Source: Pinus tabuliformis
Taxonomy: Eukaryota; Streptophyta; Pinopsida; Pinales; Pinaceae
Direction of reading: 5' to 3'
Assembly: GCA_031772625.1 (NCBI GenBank)
Contig: CM062814.1
Coordinates: 828,180,680-828,244,679, forward strand
DNA: 64,000 nucleotides
Every line of letters begins with the position of its first letter. Position 1 is the first letter of the stretch. Below the pieces are notes generated by a model. That model ran no database searches, was not told the DNA's origin, and saw only the letters and a program-made list of their open reading frames with translations. This document shows positions 24,280 through 35,245 of the stretch, piece after piece. The position numbers and the translations under genes were made by a program.

Positions 24280-27200
24280 GACCACTAAAGCGACTCAACC
24301 TAGCCCGGTCCAATCAGATCAAACAACTCCATCAAAAACACTAATAGTGTCGGATGAAATGGAATACAATATTATTGACGACATGAAAAAGACTAGGGCT
24401 AATATTACCCTTTATGAATTGAGCAAATTGAAACATCAACAAAAGATAATGATGAAAGAATTACATGCCGTGCCTATTACATCTTTGCCTACAGCTGTAG
24501 CTTCCCACAACATGGGAAGACCTCCAACCAACACGATTAATAAGATTGATCCAAATGACATCGCCTTGATTGGAGGAAGATCAAGGTCTCACACTCCCCC
24601 TTTCCTTCTCACTTATGAAATTTTTAATAAAAATGTGCACAATTGTTTGGTAGATTCTGGTGCTTCAACGAATATTTTACCCAGATCAATATGTGCCAAG
24701 TTAAATGTCCAACCAAAAAAATCCGCAGTGTGCATAGTTCAGCTTGATCGATCTCAAGTCGAAGTGATTGGTGAACTTAATCAAGTAACCATAAGATTGT
24801 CATCCAACCCAAAGGTATGTCAGGTTATTGACATTTTAGTGGCTGATATCCTAGAATTCTATGGCTTGATTCTTAGCAGGGATTGGTCCGAGAAACTCCA
24901 TGGATACTTTTCAACCGACTGGTCACACATGTGGTTACCCTACAATGGTAAACCGAATCAAATAAAGGTTGAACGAGAGTTACACCAGAAGTACATAGTA
25001 ACGGAATTGGAGGGAGAAAATGAAGCAGTAGCGTATAACAGCAGTATCATAGGCAATTACTTGGTAGATTCTTTTCTCGGCAATTTCAATGCTCATACAT
25101 CACCTTACTTAGAAAATTCAGTTTTGTCCCAAGTCGAAATTTTTTCCCAAACTGATAATTCAAAGTGTGTTAATTTTGTAGATAAACCTGTAAATACATC
25201 TTTGTTTTGGAAATTATATTTTGATGGCTCTAAATCTAACAAAGGAGCAGGAGCAGGATGCGTTCTTATTAGTCCAGAAGGAAATAAGACCATGCTTACA
25301 TGCAGACTCGAATTCGATTGCACAAACAATACAGCAGAATATGAGGCCTTGGTGCAAGGCCTATACAAAGCAATCGGGTTGAACGTCAAGTATCTTCAAG
25401 TCTTCGGAGACTCTGAGATTGTTGTCAAACAGGTACGTAACATTATTCATTGCCTATCAAGTCATTTAAAACACTATCAATCTCTAGTACAAGATCTGAC
25501 TGAGCATTTCATAGCATTCAATATTTCGTCAATCCCGAGACTCCAAAACGCAAGCGCAGACCTTTTGGCTAATGTAGCCTCTAGGCTTATTCCCTCCAAA
25601 GAGTTTAGTCCAGATAGATTCTCAATAGAATTAATCTTTAGACCATCCATCCCTGACAACATTACAAATTGGAGAGTATTCAATGACGATCCTGATATTG
25701 TAAATTTTCTCACTTCCGAAGGATCCTACTCCAATCAGATAATTGATGAAGACCATCGCGATCGACAAATACAACAAAATGGCACTGATAATGCTATACC
25801 TAAATCGGTGGTTAAGTTAGAAGACTTATACGATTTGAAAAATCGGTTTAAAAGGTCTGCCAATTCAAAGCTCTACAGTTCAACTTTGAACTACGAATTA
25901 GTAAACCTAGGAACCGATGATAAACCACAAAACATTAATCTAGGCATAGGCTTAGCCCCTGAAGAAAAACTAGCGTATATTCGTCTTTTAAGACAGTATA
26001 AAAATGTTTTTGCCTGGAATTACGATGAGCTGAAAACATACGACACTTCTATCATTCAGCATACAATCCCTATGATTGACAACGAAAAACCTGTCCAACA
26101 GAAACTGAGAAAGATCCACCCCAATTTAGAAAATCAGATAAAAACTGAGCTGAATAAGTTATTAAAAGCCAGAATAATCTTCCCCGTCAGACATTCCAAA
26201 TGGGTCTCCAATATGGTACCCGTTAGAAAGAAAAACAGAGATATTAGAATCTGTATCGATTTTCGGAATCTTAACAAAGCCTGTCAAAAAGACAATTTTC
26301 CTCTCCCACCTATGGAGCAGATATTACAGGCAGTAGCAGGCTCAGAACTGATGTCTTTCTTGGATGGATTTTCAGGATATAATCAAGTGCTGGTACATCC
26401 CGATGATCAGTTGAAAACCACATTCAGAACTAAATGGGGCACATACGCATATCGGAAGATGCCATTTGGTTTGATCAATGCCGGTGCTACATTTCAGAGA
26501 GCCATGGACATTGCATTCAAGGGATTAGTCAATAAATCTGTAGTAATTTATTTGGATGATATAACAGTGTACTCCAAGAAGCGAAGCGACCATCTCAGAG
26601 ACTTAAAACAGATCTTTCAACGATGTTTAAGGTATGGGATTTCACTTAACCCAAAGAAATCTTTTTTCGCACTAAGTGAAGGGAAACTTCTAGGATTCAT
26701 AGTGTCAAAATCTGGTATTCACATCGAGCCTGACAGAATCAAAGAAATTTCTGAAATATCCCTACCTCATAATAAAAAAGCCATGCAATCTTTCCTTGGT
26801 CAAATCAATTTTGTAAAGAGATTTGTCCCAAATTTTTCACGAATTCTGTCTCCTTTGCAAACCATGATTAAAAAGAATTCAAATTTTAAATGGGGTCAAG
26901 ATGAACATGAAGCATTCAACCTGATCAAACAAGCTATCATTAATGCTCCATCTTTAGCAACCCCGAATTTTTCAGAATCTTTTATCTTATACACATTTGC
27001 CTCAGAGAAATCATATGCTGCGATTCTAACTCAAGCAAATCAAGAAAAAGTGGAAGCTCCAATCGCATTTTTTAGCTCGAATTTACAAGGTGCTGAACTC
27101 AACTATTCAGACGTGGAGAAACAGGCATATGCTGTTTTCAAAGCGGTCAAATATTTCAGACCTTTCTTACTTAAAACCCATACTAAGATCATAGTACCAT

Positions 27201-28673
27201 TTCCAGCGGTAAGAAATCTTCTAGTATAGAAGGATGTGGGTGAGAAAAGAGCAAATTGGATCACTGCTTTACAGGAATACGACCTTGAGATCAAGCCAGC
27301 AAACATTGTAAGAGGTCAAGGCTTCTACGAAATGTTGGCCGGAGCATCGCAGATTTCTGAAAATTCATCTGAACAGGTACAACTTTATGAGGTAAGCCTA
27401 AACGATGCAGAATCATTATATGCTGACATCATTTATTATCTTAAGAATGGATATGCTCCATCACACCTAGATCACACTAAGAAAAGAGCTCTGAGATTGA
27501 AAGCTAAACAATATCAGCTCATAAATGATGTTCTTTTTAGAAAGAATTATGATTCTGTTCTTCTTAGATGTCTTGAGAAAACTGAAGCTGAAAATGTTTT
27601 GCAGGAACTCCACGATGGACCAGCAGGCGAACACTATGCTGGAGATGCTACTGCACATAAGATCTTACGTGCAGGATATTACTGGCCTACGCTGTTCAAA
27701 GACTCACACAGTTGCGTAAGGAAATGTCAAGTCTGCCAAACAACTGCTGCAAGACAAAAGAAGCCGTCCCTGCCACTACAGCCGGTAAACATCGAGCAAC
27801 CATTCAGTCAGTGGGGCTTGGACATAATAGGTGAGATCGTTCGTCACTCTTCTAAGCAGCATAGATACATCCTCATGACAACAGATTATTTTACTAAATG
27901 GGTAGAAGCAGTTCCTCTCAAGACAGTTAATTCTGAAAAATATTATTGAATTCATAGATCAATTTATAATCACTAGGTTTGGATTGCCAACGGCTTTAAT
28001 GTTTTATAATGCATCATACTTTTCTGGAAATGCAATGACTGAGTTTGCACTTAAAAGAGGGTTCAAACTGAAATATTCGGCCAACTACTATCCGCAAGGT
28101 AATGGGTTAGCTGAGTCAACAAATAAAAACCTAATCAGGATTATTAAAAGAACAGTTGACCAGAACCAAAAGAATTGGCACAAAGCTTTGGTAAATGCTT
28201 TATGGGCAGATAGAATAACGAAGAAAGCTTCAATCGGCACTTCTCCCTTTAATTTAGTTTATGGGAAAGAAGTGGTTCTTCCAACTCACTTAGTCATCCC
28301 CTCTTTGTCTTTAGTACAATACATCGATGAAGTATCTACTTCCTCCATACAACTAAGACAAATGGAAATAATTAAATTAGAAGAACAACGAGAACAAGCT
28401 AAGAAAACCCATGCTCATCACCAAGCACTAATAAAATCCTCTTTTGATTCAAGCATAATGACCAGAAATTTTTTTCAAATGGGAGATTTAGTTTTGAAAT
28501 GGGATAAGGCTCATGAAGAAAAGGGCAAACATACGAAATTTCAAAAGATGTGGCTTGGTCCTTTTCAGATTGTTGAAGTCATAGGTCCATCAACGTTTGT
28601 GTTGCAAGATTTAGCAGGTAGAAGGGATTCTTTGCCTGTTAATGGACAAATCCTTAAAATATATTTTCCATAG
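24280..28673 (+). pseudogene. B copy 3 pol region (best preserved copy, still broken)
   Basis: This is the least damaged pol of the array. Protease lies around 24620-24900 (LVDSGASTNILP), RNase H around 25200-25630 (YFDGS, NNTAEYEAL, GDSEIVVKQV), RT around 26150-26880 with YLDD, second RNase H around 26960-27200, integrase around 27600-28330, and the C-terminus LPVNGQILKIYF. A few breaks remain. The first RNase H keeps the aspartate and glutamate pattern of active enzymes, while the one after RT looks degenerate, as is known for dual-RNase H plant gypsy elements. Confidence 0.88.
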
Positions 28674-29696
28674 AAGATTATTCTTCTATTTTGTAGGATA
28701 GTTTTTCTTTTCTTTTTCATAATAACATTAGTTGTGAGTGGTTACTACAGGTGTTCGCGGAAAATACACCAATTCTCTTTCAGATTTTGAGCTTTCGCTT
28801 GTATAAGTAGCAAAAATTTTTGAAAATCTGATTTTTATTATTGACAGATATAGTTAAAATCTTTAGCCTAGATATGATACTAGTTTCAACTTCAAAAATT
28901 TGATGAAAGCAACCTTTAGCGAAGGAATTGTTTTATATCAGCACAATGAAAGGTATCAATAGCAAAATAAGGCTTCTCTGTAAGACTGCTGTTTTCAAAC
29001 TCTATTATTGTCGTCCAGAGCTTTCTTAAGGAAAAACAATGACTTCCTCCCCGCTAAAGAAAATCGCAGCATTCATAGGAACAATCCGAGAAACACTATA
29101 TCTCAAAGAATAAGAGGTCTCATCACGAGCTGGCTTATCATGATCACAGATATTATAACTTGCTGACTTTGCCAATACTGTCCACCAAAACAGGGCAACG
29201 ACTCAAGATTGTTGCAATCAAAAGACAAGGGGTCTCATCACGAGCCAGCTTGTTCAGCAAAAGTGTAAATCAAGTGAATGATTGTGTCATAATTTTGGCT
29301 ACCAAACTAAGACATTGTTCTTTGAGAATAAAAAAGGGAAAAAGTGTCAAAATGGGTTTTTCTTTGAAAAGTTGTAGATAGCCTTAAGCAGGATAAAGGA
29401 TCATTACTGGGTAACAGGTAACCCTGTCGAGGCTATGGACGTCTGCCGGCACACAGAGAAGACTTTATTTTATCTTTAAAAGACCGAGTAATGGCTGATG
29501 TAAATACAAGGACAAAGCCTGAGGAAGCAAGCAATTAGAATAGAAAAAGGTTAAAACAAAATATCATTAATAGGATAAGGCATAATGTACTCTATCTGTC
29601 CATAACAAAATTTAGACTTATGAAAATTTTTCTGTTTTGGAAGTTAAGATTCAATAGAAAAGCAGAGATAACTGGTTCTTCCCAGTGAATCGCCAT
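28674..29696 (+). other. B copy 3, 3' untranslated internal segment
   Basis: This is the same segment as in copies 1 and 2, but about 47 bases shorter near 29430-29460. No coding sequence is recognised. The shorter form distinguishes this copy from the other two. Confidence 0.6.
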
Positions 29697-31949
29697 TGTT
29701 GTGGCCACCAACAACCCCCCTCTTTGTTTAGTATTAGCAATAACACTAAGCAAATGGGGACCCTTAGTAAAAGATCAAAAAAAAAAAAAAAACATTTTAT
29801 ATAACTTTTTGTATTCTACTCCTTGAAATCATGTCGCATCGCGTGGAGAAGATAAAACATCCCCTTATGAGCATAATAAAAACTGTGAAGAAGCGACGTG
29901 AAATTCATCGCATTGCACACATTAAGAAGCGCTCTTAAATGAAAATCTTAAAAAATCTTCGACTGCCGATGTGCGACGTCGGATATCACAATATCGCATA
30001 AGCAACACACAATGATTTAATGACTCATTGTATCCGCGATGCTGCGATCTTGCGATATCTGCGATCTGCGATAAATGCGATCTGTGATCTGCGATAATCC
30101 GATCTGAAAAAACTTGCGATGACACATCTAGGTAATGCGATGACACGATGCTGCTATCGCCCATCGCAAATTTCCTCGGCTCAACATTCAAGAAAAGCTG
30201 TCCGTAAACCAAAAATTAGGCGCGCGCCTTAAAAGAAATTAATGAACATATGCCAAAGTGTTAATGAAGGACGGTTTTGTGTTTTTCGAAGAGTCAGTTC
30301 ACGATGGGTGTCATGATTTTATACATTCATAGAGGTTAGAGCTTTCGTATCAGTATTTATTATCATTACTCTTTTCCTTTGCGTGAACTGCAGGAATGAA
30401 AAACAGGAAACAATATGAAGCAATGAGCAGGAAACATCTAAGGAAAAGGGGAAAGCGTCAATGCTCGGAGAACAGAGAAGAGATGCCTTCATAAACGAAT
30501 GCCGCATGCAACAGAACCACAGATTCCAGAGTATCACTCAACAGATGCTGAGGTCGATAGGTGATTCAACATTCAGGGTCAGAAAGATCACAAAAGCAGC
30601 ATGTTTACCAAAAATCCTTAAACTTCTACCCGGTAAAGGAAAAAGGCGCTAAAGAAGGAAAACGCACCAGAAAAGCCCGGAATAAAGAACAGAGGCAGTT
30701 TTCGATGCGCGATTAGCGCCTAGCGCTAATCGCGCATCGCTAAGAAAATTGTTCAGAAAGCAAAGTCCCTAACTTGCTTAGTCATTCGCAAGTCCGAAAA
30801 CTGAAATAGCAAAAGCAGAAGCAGTTTGAGAGAAATTTGGGTTGTTGCCAAGTATATACGCAGTAAATTCGCCCAACCAGAGGATGATTCTCAAAAAATA
30901 TCTTCTAGTGTACTAAAAAGTGGTACCAGCGCTTGCCATTTCTATTTTTGTAGCTCAAATAAAAGCAGAAGGCAACCAGCCGACTCTTCCCAGGCGAATG
31001 TTGAATGCTCGCAACATTTAAGGAGCAAATGCAAAAATAGTTAGGAATTAGATTCAGTTTTTAGAAATAGTTTTGGTTTAGAAGAAAGGCGGTCATTTAA
31101 ACCGTATCCTAAATTTATGTAATTAAGTTATTTAGTTAGCGGTATTTAAACCCTTTTCATGCATTTGGAGAAGGGTCCAGAAATTTGTCAAAAACTTGTC
31201 CTCAGAACATGCACTTTTGCACCCTCGGAGGGGGTTTTGATGAATGGATGGATCAAGGTTTATTAATGTTTGCATTTGATATCTGCTACTGATGTTGCAC
31301 TTTTGTACTCTTATTAGATGTTAGAGCAAGGAGAGATAAATCATTTTTGCTTGAAGCTTATGAGTAGGATCAGTCATAAATGGTACTTTTATCTCTTGAC
31401 CATTTCTGCTTATATTCTTAAAGTGATATACAGTTTTTAGTTGTTTATATGTTATTGCATGAATGTGTGAGTTACCATTTGGCACTTTTGTACGATGGAG
31501 CCATTTATTTATGTCTGATATATGAATAAATTATTATGCGATATGCTGTTCACAACTGTTTTGCCTAACTTTTTATGCAAAGTAGTTCATCTTAATTGAT
31601 TTCTATTCTTGTGATAGCTGAATGATCTTTATTACCAGTTATTGTTTGAAATCTTTTTAGATCGCATAATAGAATAAATACACCCCGGGTTAGCATAGAT
31701 TAGATGTGCTGTTTTTCATTAGATTACAATAGCATAAAGTTAGTTTAAAAGTTTGAATAAGATTAGCTTTAAGTATCCTTAGATCAGCAACATCCAACTC
31801 TGCACACACACACACACCCTTACATTGGGAAACTGGTCCCATTATCCCCAGTCGGACCCGCTATACCAAATGGATAAGGAGCTGCCAACCAAGGTCCGGA
31901 CCGAGTGGGTATCCCCCTTGTTGTTGACCCGATTTTCGGGGCTTCAACA
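29697..31949 (+). repeat. Element B LTR 4 (right end of the array)
   Basis: This is the last LTR of the array. It starts TGTTGTGGCC and ends CTTCAACA. It has the long GCGAT block, as in LTR 2. Directly after it the sequence changes to element A material with no PBS, which makes this the terminal 3' LTR. Confidence 0.9.
30703..30739. repeat. Perfect palindrome in B LTR 4
   Basis: Same 17-base arms and CTA centre as in LTR 1. Confidence 0.9.
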
Positions 31950-33663
31950 CAACCCCGGCTATCCGACGAGACATATCACAGTGTGAAGAACATCGCCGAG
32001 TTTAAGGCAGACATGTACTATGTATACATCCAGGTGCGCAAGGACCCAGACCAGACGTGGTCCACAATCCCTTTCATTTCAATTAATGAGGTTGTCTTTG
32101 TGGTATTGGATACCTGGCCACCAGAGTGGCGCAGACCCGATGCGATGGGGCACGATGAGACCACTATCCAAAAACCGAAGGCTAAAGCTAAGCGCATAGC
32201 ACAACAAAAGAGGAATGAACAACACGCTGCAGAAGTACGGGCAACCCGGGAGGCAGCGCAGGCTTCTACAGGTAAAACACCCACAGAAGGGGCTGCGATG
32301 AAAAAGGACGAAAGCAGTCCGAAGGTGCCCACAGAGACAGCCACAGATACAGGGATGGAAGGAACGCCGCCAACCACCATGGGTGCACCCTTAAAACAGC
32401 CGTAGCCGACAGAATGGACGAAGCCGCGAAAGAAGGCCAAGGCGTCTAAATGGGACGGAGAACTAACCACATTGACCGAGGGAGACCTAGGTGACATAGG
32501 GGACACAGTTCGCAAAGTCACCCGAGAAGCAATCGACAAGGCCATGTCGGAGCAACAGATTGTGTTGGGGGCACTCTGCACGCAGATACAGGAACTTGGG
32601 ACATGGGCCTCGCAGCTGGGAACCATCGCTACTCGTGGAGTTACGGGTATGTCAGCCACTGAGCAGCTGCTAAAGGCCCAAATGGCTAATACTATCATGA
32701 TCCCAGCAGGAGCGTTGATAACAGAAAACGCAGCGGACAAAGCTGTGGTGGGTCGGCTTACGGGGCTTGGATTAAATTTGGCTGCTCTCCCATGCGAAAG
32801 CTTGTACCAGCACTAGGACAGCACGATGATGGAGCTCCGTGCCAAGGAAGGACACGCGGAACAGGTACTTAGTGAACAGAGAATTAATATAGAACAATTG
32901 AGCATCCAACGGGACGAAGCGGTCACACAGAGTCAACAGTTGGGGCAACTTGTAGGGGAATCATGTTCACGTACCCCTGAGCTAGAGATTGCGGTCGAGT
33001 TTCCTATTGGCATACGAATCCACAAGCTGGCGGTGGGTTCCACGAAGTGAAGGAGGAGGCCACGAGGATTCAGTTGGCTCTCAGATTGCAAATCGCAGAG
33101 CTGCAACTCAAAGCGCAACCTTCTACACCACCGGAGGTCACCGAACAGCGGAGAGGCATCATTCAATCCGAACGAGAAACAATAGCACGTGCTATGCAGG
33201 AGTGCTCCGATGTGTTGGATTAATCACTTCTTATGCTCAGGTCCCTACAGGAGGATCCAACCTTACAACAGTTGGAAACAGAGGCAAGGGAGCTACAACA
33301 AGCTATTATAATGTTAGGGGGTACCATGCAAATGGTTGCTATTACGCAGCGGTTAGCCAAAATGAGGGAGGTTCGGGCTCTTAAGATACAGGCTGATGCC
33401 ATTCAGCAAAAAGCAACAGTAATTAAAGAATGGCTCTAGCCTTGGCTTGATAAGGCGTTCGGGGTGTCCACCACCATCGAGCGAAAGGTGGCCCACATGC
33501 AGGCAACACATGCAACCGAACAAGTGACTGAAGCAAATACTGATTTATCAACGGCTTGTGTAAAACAAGTACAGAAGATGGCGGAAGAATTTGTTGCAAG
33601 TGTAAGCGAAGCACAGAAGTTGCTGCATGACATTTGCACAAAGATTGTTGCACTAGTCGAGTG
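31950..33663 (+). pseudogene. Element A 3' coiled-coil region, product unknown (broken)
   Basis: I do not recognise this product. The first part (about 31960-32400) includes WSTIPFISINEVVFVVLDTW and then a basic alanine/lysine/glutamate-rich segment. The following parts (about 32470-32810 and 32830-33660) are rich in Q, E, A, L and K with heptad-like spacing, suggesting coiled coil. The end, CTKIVALVE, lies about 35 bases before the LTR. Element D has a very similar ending (CTKIVALTE) in its short 3' tail, which supports this being a downstream gene of the A/D family rather than foreign DNA. No signal peptide, membrane segment or enzyme motif is visible, so I do not call it env. It has several breaks. 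Confidence 0.5.
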
Positions 33664-33698
33664 ACTCGGGACGAGTCATATTGATTGTGTTGGGGGTC

Positions 33699-34572
33699 TG
33701 TTGGGTAGTGGAGGCCCCGCATAATAGTTTTGGGACCCTAAGTCCACAGCTTTGGGAAAAAAGTATAGTAAAGACTCTGCGAAGTGCGTGGAGCACGAAT
33801 TGCAATGAGTCAAGTCAAAGGGTTGTCCGCCTAAGAATAATGTAAAATAATAGGAATATATTCGACCTGCCCATGGTCCGCAGACCATGAGAATCTATAA
33901 ATAGAGCAAGGCTCTATGGCTAGAGGTCAATTTTTGGAGAAGTCTTTTTCTTGGATCTTGGTGTTATGGTTTTTTGAAGATAGTACTATCTGCGTCTATA
34001 AGTCCGAGTCAAGGTTGTTGGTAGATAGATAGGGGCTCTGCAGCTATGTGCGCAGAGGCCCGGTAGAGTTCGTAGCTGTGTGCACAGACCCCTGCAGCTG
34101 AGTGCGCAGGGCAGATCTGGTTGTATGAATAGAATATTTTAATAAAGATAAGTGGTTGTTGAAGTATCGTGGATCTATTGTGTTTTGGTTTATGCATCTG
34201 TTATATGAGTTTATACCTCTTGTTGTTATAATTGTGCGCATTGGGTTTTAGTGTTAAATGTTTTCTTAAAGACTATACCAAGAAGATCAGATCTATAATA
34301 ATTTCATTAATAAGCAAGTACACCCACGCGGATCTTCGTGGAAGCTCGATAACAGTCCAAAGTGGCACGAGGCCACCGAACGGTTTGCGACCCCCCCAGA
34401 CCACATCAAGACATCCCAAGGGTGCAGAAACCTGGTTCCAGCACCCTCCCCTGCTACCTCAAGTGAGACCTTAGTCCGCGCTCCATGGGCTGTTGTCGAA
34501 AGGGCCGGTAGCTGCGGGATTTGTTTGGCTAATAACTCTTCCGAACCTGGGTCAGGGCCCAATAAGCCAACA
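33699..34572 (+). repeat. Element A 3' LTR
   Basis: This 874-base LTR starts TGTTGGG and ends GCCAACA. It has a TATA box preceded by a short inverted repeat (CATGGTC/GACCATG), then about three units of a 33-35 bp GCAGCTGAGTGCGCAGAGG-type repeat (about 34037-34120). G-rich GTTGGGGG lies immediately upstream and may be part of the polypurine tract. It is related to, but distinct from, the LTRs of element D. Confidence 0.9.
33896..33903 (+). promoter_or_regulatory. TATA box of the element A LTR
   Basis: TATAAATA lies just downstream of the inverted repeat CATGGTCCGCAGACCATG. Both D LTRs show the same arrangement, so it is probably the family promoter. Confidence 0.55.
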
Positions 34573-34881
34573 CATGTTGAGTCTTCGAACCCTCCTCACT
34601 TTACCATTCACTGGACATCCTTTAGCATGTTGGTGACAATGTCATGATTGTAGTCATGTTCTGACTATGTTTAAGGCCCGTCTTTGTGTGTACAAGTTGT
34701 ATTCTCTATGTAAGCATCTATCGCACTCACACACAAAGTTGTATGCAATGTCACGCAAGTGTCTTCGTGGTTGTTCAACGATTTATCTCAAGTGTCACAC
34801 TTGTCACTCGCACCCGTTGGTCAGTCACACTAAGTGAATGTTGCCTTATTGGTTTGAGGTGTCTTGCCTTGAGCGTGTTCG
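34573..34881. other. Old sequence between elements A and D, no gene seen
   Basis: About 300 bases separate the A 3' LTR from the D target site. The sequence is rich in CACAC/GTGTC-type runs. I see no coding sequence or recognisable repeat. It is continuous with the sequence after 61380 once D is discounted, because D carries a target-site duplication. Confidence 0.5.
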
Positions 34882-34886
34882 CAAGG
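34882..34886. repeat. Target-site duplication of element D, left copy
   Basis: CAAGG lies directly before the D LTR start (TGTTGGG) and recurs directly after the D 3' LTR. Confidence 0.85.
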
Positions 34887-35245
34887 TGTTGGGCATCGGA
34901 TCCTCAAAGCCCAGGTTTTGGTCAAATGTATTGTAAGACTCCGCGAATTGCGGGCGCGGAGCGCGAAGTATAGGTTGAGTCATAGGGTTGTCTGCCCTAA
35001 GTTTTGTAATGTAATGTAATGTCATGTCAGCCTACCTATGGTCTGCGGACCATGGAATTGTATAAGTAGAGCAAGGCTCTAAGTTGTAAAGAGAGCGAAT
35101 TGTAGAGATAATGATAGATGAGTACGAATGGTTGGAGCATAGAGTAAGAATCTAAGTGTATTGGGTCATAGTAGTAGGAAGAGGCTCTGTAGCTGAGTGC
35201 GTAGAGGTCTAGTAGAGTCCACAGCTGAGTGCACGGACCCCTACA
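34887..35245 (+). repeat. Element D 5' LTR, left part
   Basis: It starts TGTTGGGCATCGG and aligns with the start of the 3' LTR at 60515. It contains (TAATG)n-like repeats near 35010, the TATA region near 35061 and the first units of the 33-bp repeat. Copia element C is inserted after CTACA. Confidence 0.9.
35241..35245. repeat. Target-site duplication of element C, left copy
   Basis: CTACA before C pairs with CTGCA after it, differing at one base. The related A LTR reads CTGCA here, so CTGCA was probably the target. Confidence 0.7.

Larger units (their letters stand above)
1758..31949 (+). mobile_element. Tandem array of gypsy element B (three internal regions, four LTRs)
   Basis: Four near-identical direct repeats of about 2.2 kb alternate with three near-identical internal regions of about 7.1 kb, all on the plus strand, giving periods of about 9325, 9343 and 9276 bases. 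Each internal region holds the same order: gag, protease, RNase H, reverse transcriptase, second RNase H, integrase. No chromodomain follows the integrase, and no CCHC knuckle is visible in gag. This fits the non-chromovirus (Tat/Ogre-like) plant gypsy branch. Copies agree at about 97-98 percent by eye. Each has only a handful of breaks (about four, five and four), so none looks whole. The bases outside the array do not form a target-site duplication (AGCAT to the left, CAACC to the right). Such arrays usually arise by recombination between LTRs. Confidence 0.92.
31950..34572 (+). mobile_element. Gypsy element A, right part (3' region and 3' LTR)
   Basis: This is the right-hand remnant of element A. 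It ends with a complete LTR matching the partial LTR at 1-534. Directly upstream is a ~1.7-kb coding-like region with no RT or integrase. Compared with element D, the stretch that should hold the rest of gag and all of pol is absent, and its place is taken by the B array. It is broken and truncated. Confidence 0.8.

Noticed and set aside
32018-32740. 240-codon open frame on the minus strand opposite the A 3' region
   Set aside because: It is antisense to the coiled-coil region and its composition is explained by the codon pattern of the plus strand. No domain is recognised.
31950-33663. Envelope gene downstream of pol in element A
   Set aside because: No signal peptide, membrane segment or cysteine-rich surface pattern is seen. 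The segments look like coiled coil.
34573-34881. Fragment between A and D as part of the 62.7-63.8 kb repeat
   Set aside because: Only the CACAC/GTGTC-rich composition is similar. I could not find a convincing stretch of alignment.
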